Source: Microlunatus sagamiharensis (GTDB taxonomy: Bacteria > Actinomycetota > Actinomycetes > Propionibacteriales > Propionibacteriaceae). From it: a stretch of 64,000 nt of DNA. Shown one piece after another: positions 54,755 to 64,000 of the stretch. The position numbers and the translations under genes are program-made. A model generated the notes under the pieces. The model saw nothing but the letters and a program-made list of their open reading frames with translations, was not told the DNA's origin and made no database searches. Position 1 is the first letter of the stretch; each line of letters opens with the position of its first letter. The stretch is taken from assembly GCF_900105785.1 (NCBI RefSeq), contig NZ_LT629799.1, positions 2,170,001 to 2,234,000 on the forward strand, in the 5' to 3' direction.

Positions 54755-55861
54755 TCATGACGCCGCAGGGATCAGCCGCTCGGCGCGGTAACGGTCGAAC
54801 AGCTCGGTGAACGCCCGCTCGGTGCGCCGGTAGCCCAGGAAGCCGGCCTCGCGGCTCTTGCTCATGTCGGTGACGACCTCCATCGGCCTCCCGAGGTCGG
54901 CGTCGGTGTGCCACCACGACGCCAGCCGGGTGATGTCGGCCTCGGCGAGGCCGTGGCGCTCCGCGATCGCGGCCCACTCCCCCTCGTACGGGGTCAGCTG
55001 CTCCTCGAACGGCTGCGGGTCGCCCTCGGGACCGCGGACGCGGGCCGGGTCGACGCCCAGGTGCGCGGCCAGCCGCGGCCACATCCAGCGCCACCGGAAG
55101 ACGTCGCCGTCGACGATGTTGAACGCCTCGTCCGCGCCGGCGGGATCGGTCGACGCCCAGACCATCTGCTCGGCCAGCAGGCCGGCGTCGGTCATGTCGG
55201 TGAGGCCGTTCCACTGCGCCTCGCTACCCGGGAAGACGAACGGCAGGTCGAGCTCGTTCGACAGCGTGGCGGCGACGGCGATCGTCAGGCCCATGTTCAT
55301 CGCGTTGCCGACGGCGTAGCCGATGACGGTGTGCGAGCGGTGCACCGACCACGTGAACCCCTGCCGCTCGGCGGCGGCGAAGAGCTCGTCCTCCTGCGCG
55401 TAGTAGAAGTTCGGGGTCTCCAGGCGCGGCTCCTCCTCGTGGAAGGGCGTGTCGGGGACCTTGCCCTGCGCGTACGCCTCGAACGGGCCGAGGTAGTGCT
55501 TGAGCCCGGTCACCAGCGCGACGTGCTGCAGCGGCGCGTGGGCGAGCGCGGCGAGCAGGTCGCGGACCATGCCGCCGTTGACGGCGATGTTCTCGGCCTC
55601 GGTGTCCTGGCGCTGCCAAGCGGTGAAGAAGACGTGCGTCGGACGGTGCTCGGCCAGTGCCGCGCGGAGGCTGTCGACCTCACGCAGGTTGGCGGCGACC
55701 CCGGTCGCGCCGCCCCGGGCGGAGCCGCCGCGCGACAGCGCCAGCACCTCCCAGCCCTCGTCGAGCAGCTGGTCGACCAGGGCCGTCCCGGTGATGCCGC
55801 TGGCCCCCACCACGAGGGCGGTGCGGGTCGCGTCGGACAGGTTCGAAGCGGGTTCGGTCAC
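54755..55861 (-). CDS. PRISE-like SDR reductase (progesterone 5-beta-reductase/iridoid synthase family)
   Basis: A 368-residue atypical SDR. VVGASGITGTALVDQLLDEG is the NADPH-binding start, and LSRGGSARGG follows. Signature regions of the PRISE family are visible: HVFFTAWQRQDTEAENIAVN, LVTGLKHYLGPFEAYAQGK, FYYAQEDELF, and WSVHRSHTVIGYAVGNAMN, where the Tyr of the FYYAQED segment is the expected catalytic residue. PRISE enzymes reduce activated C=C bonds of enones. The bacterial substrate is unknown. GTG start without a strong ribosome binding site. It diverges from DUF427. Confidence 0.8.
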   Translation of the reverse strand: MTEPASNLSDATRTALVVGASGITGTALVDQLLDEGWEVLALSRGGSARGGATGVAANLREVDSLRAALAEHRPTHVFFTAWQRQDTEAENIAVNGGMVRDLLAALAHAPLQHVALVTGLKHYLGPFEAYAQGKVPDTPFHEEEPRLETPNFYYAQEDELFAAAERQGFTWSVHRSHTVIGYAVGNAMNMGLTIAVAATLSNELDLPFVFPGSEAQWNGLTDMTDAGLLAEQMVWASTDPAGADEAFNIVDGDVFRWRWMWPRLAAHLGVDPARVRGPEGDPQPFEEQLTPYEGEWAAIAERHGLAEADITRLASWWHTDADLGRPMEVVTDMSKSREAGFLGYRRTERAFTELFDRYRAERLIPAAS

Positions 55862-55996
55862 CCCGGCACAACCGGACGGTCGCCGCGGTCATTCCTCCGA
55901 CGTCGCACAGGCAGGACCGGTCGGCGCGGCACCCGCCACCGGGCGGGGCATCATCGACGTCGGACGCAGTCGTCCCCCACCGTCGCGAGGAGAACC

Positions 55997-56302
55997 ATGA
56001 AGGCATCGGTCAACGGAACGGTCATCGCCGAGGCGCCGCAGGACGAGCTGATCAGGATCGAGGGGAACTGGTACTTCCCGCCCTCGAGCGTGAGGCGCGA
56101 GCTGCTCGAGGAGAGTCCCACGCCGTACACGTGCCCCTGGAAGGGGCCCTGCCAGTACTTCACGGTCGCCGTCGACGGCGAGCGTCTCCAGGACCGCGCG
56201 TGGACGTACCCGGAGCTCGACGACGGCGCCGTCCAGCGCGTCGGGAAGGACTTCGCGAACTACGTGGCCTTCTGGAAAGAGGTCGAGGTCACCGAGTCCT
56301 GA
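55997..56302 (+). CDS. DUF427 protein
   Basis: A 101-residue cytosolic protein of the DUF427 family: GTVIAEAPQDELIRIEGNWY near the start, then TPYTCPWKGPCQYFTVAVDG and WTYPELDDGAVQRVGKDFAN. GAGGAGA lies 6 nt before the ATG. The family is of unknown function; the CPWKG motif with its Cys and Trp is its hallmark. It converges with the VWA operon. Confidence 0.9.
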   Translation: MKASVNGTVIAEAPQDELIRIEGNWYFPPSSVRRELLEESPTPYTCPWKGPCQYFTVAVDGERLQDRAWTYPELDDGAVQRVGKDFANYVAFWKEVEVTES

Positions 56303-56311
56303 GGCGGCCGG

Positions 56312-56345
56312 CGGTGAGCGCCCCCGGACCGGTGGCGCCGCACCG
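56312..56345. terminator. hairpin between DUF427 and the VWA operon
   Basis: CGGTG (56312-56316) with CACCG (56341-56345) and GCGCC (56318-56322) with GGCGC (56334-56338) form one interrupted stem with an 11-nt loop, between convergent stops. Confidence 0.55.
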
Positions 56346-56360
56346 TCGTCCGAGCCCGCG

Positions 56361-57344
56361 CTACGGCCAGCGGGCGCCGAGGGAGACCATGCCCAGGGCG
56401 GCGAGGATCGCGAAGGCCAGCCCGAAGCCGGCGTAGCGCGAAGTGACCTCCTTGTCGACCTTCTCGGTGCCGACCGAGCTGCCGATGTCGCGGTAGACGT
56501 CCTTCAGCTGCCCGGCGGAGGTGGCGGTGTACGCGGTCCCGCCCGAGATCCGCGAGACCCGGTTGAGCTCGGCCCGGTCGACCGGGACCGGCTCGCGCCG
56601 GCCGCCGATGTCGATGTAGCCGTCGGCGGTGCCGTACGCGATCGTGTAGATCGGCACGTCCTGGACCTTGGCCTGCTGGGCCGCCTCGTCCGAGGGCCGC
56701 CCGATCTGGGTCTTGCCGTCGCTGAGCAGCACGATGCGCGCCGGGGCGACCGCGTCCGGGTCACCGGGGTCGGGCGCCACCTGGGCGAGCGCGGCCAGCG
56801 AGGTGTAGATCCCCTCGCCGATCGCCGTCGACGCCTTGGGCTGCAGGCTCTGGATGGCCGCCGTCGCCGCGCCCCGGTCCTGCGTCGGCGGCACGAGCGT
56901 CGTCGCCGTGCCGGCGAAGGACACGATCGCCACGTTGAACTTCGGCGGTAGCGAGTTCACGAACCCCTCGGCCGCGGCCTTGGCCGCGTCGAGCCGGTTC
57001 GGCGAGACGTCGGTGGCCTCCATCGACAGCGAGACGTCGATCGTCACCACGATCGTGGCGCGCTCGCGCGGCACCGCGACCTCGCCCTTCGGCTTCGCGT
57101 ACGCGATGGTCAGCGTGAGCAGGCTGAGGATCGACAGGCCGACGGCCACGTGGCGCAGCCAGGTGCGGTCGCGCGGGATGACGAGGTCGAACATCGTCCG
57201 CGCGATCCGTGCGTTGCGCTTGCGCTTGCGGTTGACCAGGAACAGGTAGAACGCGACCAGCGCCGGGATGAGCAGCAGCCACCACAGCCGCACGGGCTCC
57301 ATGAAGGAGAGCAGCGGGGCGAGCTGGAGCGGGTTCAGGATCAC
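56361..57344 (-). CDS. VWA-domain membrane protein (Bat-like), second copy
   Basis: A 327-residue membrane protein. Two N-terminal helices (VRLWWLLLIPALVAFYLFLV and VAVGLSILSLLTLTIAYA) flank a basic loop. A von Willebrand A domain follows with the metal-site motif VVTIDVSLSMEATD, the conserved Thr in STAIGEGIYTSL and the Asp of VLLSDGKTQIG. A final helix (AGFGLAFAILAALGMVSLGA) ends the protein. It shares most of its length with the next VWA gene, so the two arose by duplication. Its GTG start overlaps that gene's stop by 4 bp. It is the last gene of the MoxR operon. Confidence 0.85.
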   Translation of the reverse strand: MILNPLQLAPLLSFMEPVRLWWLLLIPALVAFYLFLVNRKRKRNARIARTMFDLVIPRDRTWLRHVAVGLSILSLLTLTIAYAKPKGEVAVPRERATIVVTIDVSLSMEATDVSPNRLDAAKAAAEGFVNSLPPKFNVAIVSFAGTATTLVPPTQDRGAATAAIQSLQPKASTAIGEGIYTSLAALAQVAPDPGDPDAVAPARIVLLSDGKTQIGRPSDEAAQQAKVQDVPIYTIAYGTADGYIDIGGRREPVPVDRAELNRVSRISGGTAYTATSAGQLKDVYRDIGSSVGTEKVDKEVTSRYAGFGLAFAILAALGMVSLGARWP

Positions 57345-58354
57345 GGCCACTTCGCCCCCAGGGAGATCGCGCCGAGCGCGGCGAGGACGGCGAACGCCAG
57401 GCCGAAGCCCGCGAACTGCGCCGTGACCTCGCGGTCGGCCTTCTCGTAGCCCACCTCGGAGGAGATGTTCTCGTAGACGGTGCGCAGCTGCTCGGGCGTC
57501 GCGGCGGAGAAGTACTGCCCGTCGCTGATCTGCGCGATCTGCTGCATGAGCTCGGTGTCGACCGGCACGGGGTTGCGCTGCCCGTCGAGGTCGACGTAGC
57601 CGTTCTCGGTGCCGTACGCGATCGTGTAGATCGGCACCTCGGCCTTGCGGGCGTCGGCCGCGGCCTGCTGCGGTGCACGGCCCTGCTGGTTGGTGCCGTC
57701 GCTCAGCAGCACGATCGCGCCCGGCGCCGGGTCGTCGGGGTGGTCCGGGTCCTTGGGCGCCTGCTGCAGCGCGGCCATCGCCGTGTCGATGCCGGCGCCG
57801 ATGGCCGTCGAGTCCTGCAGCTTGATCGAGTTGATCGCGTTGGCCACGTTGCTGTGCTGCAGCGTCGGCGGCACGAGGATCGACGTCGCCCCGGCCATCG
57901 AGACGACCGAGACGTTGTACTTCTCGGGCAGCTCGTTGACGAAGCCGACGGCCGCGGCCTTGGCCGCGTCGAGCCGGTTGGGCGGCACGTCGGTCGCCTG
58001 CATCGACAGCGACGCGTCGATGACCAGCACGACGGTCGCCCGCTCGCGCGGCACGTTGACCTCGGTCGTGGGCTGCGCGAAGGCCGTCGTCAGCGTGATC
58101 AGGCTCAGCAGCGACAGCGCGACGGCGAGGTGGCGGCGCCACTGCGACTGCCGCGGGATGACGACGTCGAGCATCGAGGTGTTCGTGAAGCGCATGCCGC
58201 GCCGGTTCTTGCGCCGGGTGGCCAGCACGTAAGCCGCCACGAGCAGCGGGATGACCACGAGGATCGCCATCCGCCCGGGCGAGGCGAAGCTGAGCTGGCT
58301 GAAGAAGCTCCAGGCGTCCCCGAACACGTTCAGCGGGGCGAGCAGCGGGGTCAC
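57341..58354 (-). CDS. VWA-domain membrane protein (Bat-like), first copy
   Basis: A 337-residue protein with the same architecture as its downstream neighbour: N-terminal helices, VLVIDASLSMQATDVPPNRL as the metal-ion-dependent adhesion site, DSTAIGAGIDTAM, VLLSDGTNQQGRA, and a C-terminal helix. In Bat operons such VWA proteins sit in the membrane and are thought to be assembled or activated by the MoxR ATPase. It starts at a GTG inside the DUF58 stop (4-bp overlap). Confidence 0.85.
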   Translation of the reverse strand: MTPLLAPLNVFGDAWSFFSQLSFASPGRMAILVVIPLLVAAYVLATRRKNRRGMRFTNTSMLDVVIPRQSQWRRHLAVALSLLSLITLTTAFAQPTTEVNVPRERATVVLVIDASLSMQATDVPPNRLDAAKAAAVGFVNELPEKYNVSVVSMAGATSILVPPTLQHSNVANAINSIKLQDSTAIGAGIDTAMAALQQAPKDPDHPDDPAPGAIVLLSDGTNQQGRAPQQAAADARKAEVPIYTIAYGTENGYVDLDGQRNPVPVDTELMQQIAQISDGQYFSAATPEQLRTVYENISSEVGYEKADREVTAQFAGFGLAFAVLAALGAISLGAKWP

Positions 58355-59430
58355 TTCGACACCCCCGTGGGCGGGGCGTGCAGCATGCTCGCCACCCGGC
58401 GGTAGGCCAGCACGAAGCGCGCGATGTCGGCGACCCAGTCGCGGTCGGTGCGCAGCTGGATGTGCCCGACCCCGGCGCGGCGGAGCGCGATGCGGATCCG
58501 CTCGCGCTGGGCCGAGCTGGCCGCGTCCATCCGGGCGCGGGCGTCCGGGTCGGCGGTGTTCACGTAGCGCTCGAAGTCGGTCTCGGGGTCGCGGATGAGC
58601 ATGTCGCCCACGTTGGGGAACTCGATCTCGCGCCGGTCGACGACCTCGATGGCCAGCACCTGGTTGCGCACGGCGAGGCGGCGCATCGAGCGCTCCCACT
58701 CCGGCGGCACGTTGGGGTCGAGCTCGTGGTCGCCGGGGGTCAGGAAGTCCGACACGACGACCCGCAGGCCACGGCGGCGCTGCGCGCGCGACATCTGCTC
58801 GACGCCGTTCGCCAGGGTCATCGGTCCGGACGCGTGGTCGGGGACGAACGGCTCGGTGAGCATCGTGCGCAGCAGGCCGTAGAGCGCCGAGCGCCCCGAG
58901 CGCGCCGGCAGCCGGCGCAGCTTGTCGGGCTTCATCACGTAGCCGCCGAAGCGGTCGCCCATCTTCTGGCTGAGGAAGCCGATCGTGGCGATCGCGGCGA
59001 TGCCCAGGTCGCGCTTGGTGACGCCCTCGGTGCCCCAGTTCATCGACGGGGTCACGTCGAGCAGCGCCCACACCTCGAGCTCGCGGTCGGAGACGGTGTC
59101 GCGCACGTACGGGACGGTGGTGCGGGCCGTGACCGCCCAGTCGATCTTGCGGACGTCGTCCTCGCCGGCGATGTAGAGGCGCGCGTCGTTGGCTTCGGAG
59201 CCCGGCCCGGGCAGCAGGCCGAGGTGGTCACCGTGCAGGTAGCCCTCGAGGCGCCGCACGATGGTCAGCTCGAGGCGGCGCAGCGCCGCCTCGGGCGCGA
59301 GCTTGTTGAGCGGGATGGTCGCCCGGGTGGGCGTACCGAGCACGGAGGCCACCGCCCCCACCTCGCGCGGGGGCGCGGCGAACTGCACGGGCGGGCCCGA
59401 CGGCGGTCCGAACGAGGGAGAGGCTGACAT
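58351..59430 (-). CDS. DUF58 protein (VWA-like, MoxR partner)
   Basis: A 359-residue cytosolic protein with the DUF58 signature DDVRKIDWAVTARTTVPYVR near residue 125, followed by VWALLDVTPSMNWGTEG, which resembles a degenerate metal-binding site. Later segments (RRRGLRVVVSDFLTPGDHEL) complete the VWA-like fold. An N-terminal Pro-rich tail of about 40 residues precedes the domain. DUF58 is nearly always encoded beside MoxR. The start lies 11 bp after the MoxR stop, and the stop overlaps the next gene. Confidence 0.88.
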   Translation of the reverse strand: MSASPSFGPPSGPPVQFAAPPREVGAVASVLGTPTRATIPLNKLAPEAALRRLELTIVRRLEGYLHGDHLGLLPGPGSEANDARLYIAGEDDVRKIDWAVTARTTVPYVRDTVSDRELEVWALLDVTPSMNWGTEGVTKRDLGIAAIATIGFLSQKMGDRFGGYVMKPDKLRRLPARSGRSALYGLLRTMLTEPFVPDHASGPMTLANGVEQMSRAQRRRGLRVVVSDFLTPGDHELDPNVPPEWERSMRRLAVRNQVLAIEVVDRREIEFPNVGDMLIRDPETDFERYVNTADPDARARMDAASSAQRERIRIALRRAGVGHIQLRTDRDWVADIARFVLAYRRVASMLHAPPTGVSK

Positions 59431-59441
59431 GTCGACCGGCC

Positions 59442-60725
<1,284 letters not shown>

Positions 60726-60987
60726 TCGCTCACTCCTGCGGGACGGGGTGCGGGGGTCGTGCGCCGGGCGGGCTCCGTGCCGCCGGCAGGCCCGCACAGT
60801 TTCGCAGACCGACTCCTCCAGCGTAGGCGGCGGAGGTTCGCGGGCCAGGAGTTCACAGGTACCGCATAGGTGACCCTGCTCGGGCGCCCCGGGCGGCGGC
60901 GCGGCCCTGGTCACGACGCCCGGGGGTGCCCCGGGAGCCGAATAGACTCGCCCGGTCCCGTCCGGACCGCTGCCGCAGGAGGTGCTC

Positions 60988-61992
60988 GTGTCGTCGCCGT
61001 ACTACGGCCCCTGGACACCGGGCGACCCCGCCGGTCCCCCGCGCGGTCCCGAGCCCGCCAACGCCGAGGCGATGCGCGCGTACGAGTCGGTCGATGCCGC
61101 CACGCTCGAGGACGTCGTCCCCGTCAGCCCGCTGCTGCCGACCGACCCGCCCAAGGTCGGCGGCTACTGGCTCGACGCGCGGCTGCACGCCAGCGCCGCC
61201 GGCACCGCCTTCACCGCGCACTCCTCGGAGGAGACCGGCAGCGTCCCGGCGATGGTGCTCCTGCTCTCCGAGGGCGCCGCCGCCGACGCCGCCGCCCGCG
61301 ACCGGCTGGCCGGCGAGGTCAACGAGATGCACATCGACACCGTGCTCGCGCGCGGAGGCCAGGGCCAGGACACCGGCCGGCTCGGGCGGCGGTTCGTCGC
61401 CCCGGACACGCCGGTCACCCCCGACGGGCGCCCCGACGCCCCGTGGGTGGCGCTCGCCTACGACGGCTCCCCCGCCGCGGCCGAGGAGTCGGTGCGCGTC
61501 CTCGACGCCGTCGAGCTCGCCGCCCTCGAGCCGCTGGGCGCGCCCAAGGGGCCCGACTACCAGCTGCCCTGGATCGAGCGCGTGCGCCCCGGGCTGGCCC
61601 GGCTCTGGCCGCTGCCCTGGCCCGGTCGCTACGACCGCGCCGGCTGGCGGACGATCCTCGTGTCCTGGCTGCTGATGATGCTGCTCGCGGCCCTGGCCGT
61701 GCTGATCGCGATCCTGATCTTCCGCAACCAGCCGCCGCAGAGCCCGCCGCCGCCCGCGGAGGGCACGGGCAGCCCGCCACCGGCCTCGGCGTCGCCGAGC
61801 CCGCAGTCCGGCTCCCCGTCGTCCTCGCAGAGCGGTTCCGGCTCGCCGTCGCCGTCGCAGTCCGGGTCGCAGTCCGGCTCCCCCTCCGGGTCGCCGTCAC
61901 CGTCCGGGACGCAGTCCGGCTCACCCAGCGGCGGACCGAGCCCGGGCGAGAGCGGCGAGCCCGGCAGCCCCACCCCACCCTCCCGGCTCTAG
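60988..61992 (+). CDS. hypothetical membrane protein with Ser/Pro-rich extracellular tail
   Basis: A 334-residue protein of unknown family. The first 225 residues are soluble and look cytoplasmic (GGYWLDARLHASAAGTAFTA, then VALAYDGSPAAAEESVRVLD). One transmembrane helix follows at about 227-248 (VSWLLMMLLAALAVLIAILI). The last 85 residues are Ser/Pro/Gly/Gln repeats (SPSPSQSGSQSGSPSGSPSP). AGGAGG five bases before the GTG fixes the start. It diverges from the MoxR operon and may act with it; it is 22 bp from the HAD gene, so probably in one operon with it. Confidence 0.7.
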   Translation: MSSPYYGPWTPGDPAGPPRGPEPANAEAMRAYESVDAATLEDVVPVSPLLPTDPPKVGGYWLDARLHASAAGTAFTAHSSEETGSVPAMVLLLSEGAAADAAARDRLAGEVNEMHIDTVLARGGQGQDTGRLGRRFVAPDTPVTPDGRPDAPWVALAYDGSPAAAEESVRVLDAVELAALEPLGAPKGPDYQLPWIERVRPGLARLWPLPWPGRYDRAGWRTILVSWLLMMLLAALAVLIAILIFRNQPPQSPPPPAEGTGSPPPASASPSPQSGSPSSSQSGSGSPSPSQSGSQSGSPSGSPSPSGTQSGSPSGGPSPGESGEPGSPTPPSRL

Positions 61993-62014
61993 GCACAAGG
62001 CGGCCACCACCCCC

Positions 62015-62908
62015 ATGACCTCCGACGTGACCTCCGACCTCGACGCCGGACCTCCCGCGCTGGTCGCGTGCGACCTCGACGGCACGTTCCTCTCCCCCGA
62101 CGGCACGGTCAGCGAGACCAACGCCCGCGCGGTGCACGCGGCGCAGGCGGCCGGGATCCCCGTCGTCTTCGCCACCGGTCGCCCGGTGCGCTGGCTCGGC
62201 GTCATCGCCGACCTGCCGGGCGCGCACCGCACGGTCATCGCCTCCAACGGCGCCGTGCTCTACGACCTCGGCACCCGGCAGACGCTGGACCGGCTCTGCC
62301 TCGACCCCGACGTCGCCCTCGAGGCCGTCGCCTGCATCCGCGAGCACGTCCCCGACGCGGCCTTCGCCTTCGAGTCGGGCACGCACTTCGGCTACGAGCC
62401 GGCGTACCGGACCTGGGTGCCCGACACCGGCCAGGACCCGGACCTGCGCCACGGCAGCGTCGAGGAGCTCGCCCGCGAGATCTCCGCGGTCAAGATGCTC
62501 GTGCAGAGCCAGACCCTCGACGACGACGCGCTGCGGGCGCAGGTCGGCGCGTGCGTCGGCGGTTCGCTGACCGCCACGAGCTCGACCGGGCGGGGCTACG
62601 GCCTCGTCGAGGTCAGCGCGCGCGGCGTCGACAAGGCGAGCATGCTGGCGCGCACCTGCTCGCGGCTCGGCGTACCGGCCCGTCGCGTTGCCGCCTTCGG
62701 CGACATGCCGAATGATGTGAGCATGCTCAGCTGGGTGGGGATGCCGCGCGTCGTCGCGAACGCCCACCCGGCGCTGCTCGCCCTCGGCTTCCCCGTCGTC
62801 GGCGCCAACCACGAGTCCGGCGTCGGCACCACGATCCTCGACTGGGTGGCCTCGCGCCCCTCGCTCGACGCGTCGCTGGAGCACGCCGGAGCCGCCGCGC
62901 CGGCATGA
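62015..62908 (+). CDS. Cof-type HAD phosphatase
   Basis: A 297-residue HAD hydrolase. Motif I is VACDLDGTFLSPDG, motif II is VVFATGRPV, and motif III with IV is DKASMLARTCSRLGV then VAAFGDMPNDVSMLSWVGMP, all conserved. The cap domain lies between I and III, as in the Cof group that dephosphorylates sugar phosphates and nucleotides. The ATG has no strong ribosome binding site. Its stop overlaps the next start in ATGA, so the GT87 gene follows in the same transcript. Confidence 0.9.
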   Translation: MTSDVTSDLDAGPPALVACDLDGTFLSPDGTVSETNARAVHAAQAAGIPVVFATGRPVRWLGVIADLPGAHRTVIASNGAVLYDLGTRQTLDRLCLDPDVALEAVACIREHVPDAAFAFESGTHFGYEPAYRTWVPDTGQDPDLRHGSVEELAREISAVKMLVQSQTLDDDALRAQVGACVGGSLTATSSTGRGYGLVEVSARGVDKASMLARTCSRLGVPARRVAAFGDMPNDVSMLSWVGMPRVVANAHPALLALGFPVVGANHESGVGTTILDWVASRPSLDASLEHAGAAAPA

Positions 62909-64000
62909 CCCGGTCGGTCAGGTCCGTCCTGGTCTGCCTCCTGCCCGTCGTCACCGGGCTGTGGGTGGCCGGGACCGAGTTCGGTGGGCGCCTCGTGCCC
63001 TGGCGGCCGGCCATGGTCGACCTCGGCGTCTACCTCGACGCCGCGCGCGTGCTGCTCGCCGGCGGCGACTTCTACGCCCTGGCCGGGCGGCTGCAGTTCC
63101 TCTACCCGCCGCTGGCCGCCGTGCTGTCGGTGCCGCTGACCCTGCTGCCCACCGCGCTCGTCGAGATCGGCTGGACCGCCGCCGGTGTGCTCGCCCTGCT
63201 CGCCGTCCTGCACCGGGTCGGGCTGCGCGGCTGGGTCCTGAGCCTGGCGACCACGGCGTCGCTGTTCGTGGAGCCGGTGCGCCAGACGCTCGGCTTCGGC
63301 CAGGTGGGCATCTTCCTCGTCGCCCTGGTCGTGCTCGACCTCGTCCCCGGCCCGCGCCTGCTCGCCCGGCGCGTGCTGCCCGAGGGCTTCTGGACCGCGC
63401 TCGCCGCGTGCATCAAGCTCACGCCGGCCCTGTTCGTCGTCTACCTGCTGCTCGTGCGGCGCCGCCGCGCCTTCGTGACCGCCGTCGTCTCCGCCGTCGT
63501 CCTCACCCTCGCGGCCGCGGTCTTCGCGCCGCGGCAGTCGTACGGCTTCTGGACCCGGCTCGCCCACGGCGACACCGGGCTCGGCGGCAGCATCGTCTAC
63601 TTCACCAACCAGTCGGTGCTCGCCGACGTCATCCGCGTGCTCGGCTTCAGCACCGGCGCCACGCTGCTCGGGCTCGTGCTCAGCGCCGCGATCGCGGCCC
63701 TCGGCGTCTGGGCCGCGGTGCTGTGGCACCGGCGGGGCGAGGTCGCCCTCGCCGTGATGCTCGGCGGCGTCGCCACGCTGCTCGCCTCGCCCGTGTCCTG
63801 GCTGCACCACTTCGTGTGGGTCGTGCCCCTCGCCGTCGTGCTGGTGCTCGACCTGCTGCCCTTCCCCGCGCGCCCGCGGCTGCCCGAGTGGTTCAGCGTG
63901 CTCGGGCTGCTCTTCTGCGGCTGGGTCGCCGTCGAGCCGTTCAAGAACCTACCGAATAGCGGCGACGTCGAGCTGACCTGGAACGCCGGGCAGAACCTGC
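62905..64000 (+). CDS. GT87-family glycosyltransferase, membrane-bound, partial
   Basis: At least 365 codons, cut by the right edge. A polytopic membrane protein of the DUF2029/GT87 group: a first loop with MVDLGVYLDAARVLLAGGDF, then alternating helices and short loops (FLYPPLAAVLSVPLTLLP, then ACIKLTPALFVVYLLLVRRR). Members transfer mannose or arabinofuranose from polyprenyl-phosphate sugars to cell-wall glycans on the outer face of the membrane. The start overlaps the HAD stop by 4 bp. The acceptor and exact sugar cannot be told here. Confidence 0.82.
   Translation, partial: MTRSVRSVLVCLLPVVTGLWVAGTEFGGRLVPWRPAMVDLGVYLDAARVLLAGGDFYALAGRLQFLYPPLAAVLSVPLTLLPTALVEIGWTAAGVLALLAVLHRVGLRGWVLSLATTASLFVEPVRQTLGFGQVGIFLVALVVLDLVPGPRLLARRVLPEGFWTALAACIKLTPALFVVYLLLVRRRRAFVTAVVSAVVLTLAAAVFAPRQSYGFWTRLAHGDTGLGGSIVYFTNQSVLADVIRVLGFSTGATLLGLVLSAAIAALGVWAAVLWHRRGEVALAVMLGGVATLLASPVSWLHHFVWVVPLAVVLVLDLLPFPARPRLPEWFSVLGLLFCGWVAVEPFKNLPNSGDVELTWNAGQNL

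Overview
The window is very GC-rich, dense chromosomal DNA of an actinobacterium. GTG starts are common, several genes look leaderless, a DUF3145 gene (an actinobacteria-restricted family) is present, and the surface protein carries an LAXTG-type sorting signal. The mix of families fits a Nocardioides-like member of the Propionibacteriales, but that placement is inference. I recognise no rRNA, tRNA, CRISPR array, insertion sequence or phage gene.

Layout. 1-9.2 kb: two divergent regulator/enzyme pairs (XRE regulator with SDR dehydrogenase; WYL regulator with VOC protein), several small membrane proteins, a frameshifted Nudix hydrolase gene, and a LysR regulator coupled to a sodium/calcium-type exchanger. 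9.3-11.5 kb: a NarL-type two-component system with an odd small reading frame overlapping the kinase start. 11.9-24.1 kb: an accessory-looking stretch rich in membrane proteins under 100 residues, with a PH-domain protein, an MFS transporter, a secreted collagen-like protein with two Hcp-like domains, a nucleoside hydrolase, a TetX-like flavin monooxygenase, a GNAT acetyltransferase, a DUF805 protein and an FxLYD-type lipoprotein.

24.1-48.1 kb is one giant minus-strand gene of 7,981 codons. It encodes a secreted, LAXTG-anchored surface protein: signal peptide, glycine-rich domain, propeller-like domain, SpaA-like domain, then about 60 tandem DUF7507/DUF11-type domains of about 116 residues, two DUF11-like domains, and the sorting signal. 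It fills about 37% of the window and is the most striking object here. A candidate promoter with a dyad in its spacer lies just upstream.

48.2-56.3 kb: two tandem sorbosone/PQQ-dehydrogenase-like secreted proteins, DUF3145, an S9 prolyl-oligopeptidase, YggS, a PRISE-like SDR reductase and DUF427. 56.3-60.7 kb: a compact MoxR ATPase - DUF58 - VWA - VWA operon (the Bat/aerotolerance-type arrangement), apparently translationally coupled through 4-bp overlaps. 61-64 kb: a membrane protein with a Ser/Pro-rich tail, a Cof-type HAD phosphatase, and a GT87 glycosyltransferase running off the right edge.

Two themes recur. Many monocistronic genes have a TAnnnT-like -10 box only 6-7 nt before the start codon and no ribosome binding site, as expected for leaderless mRNAs. 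Strong hairpins without T-tracts follow many genes and probably act as terminators.
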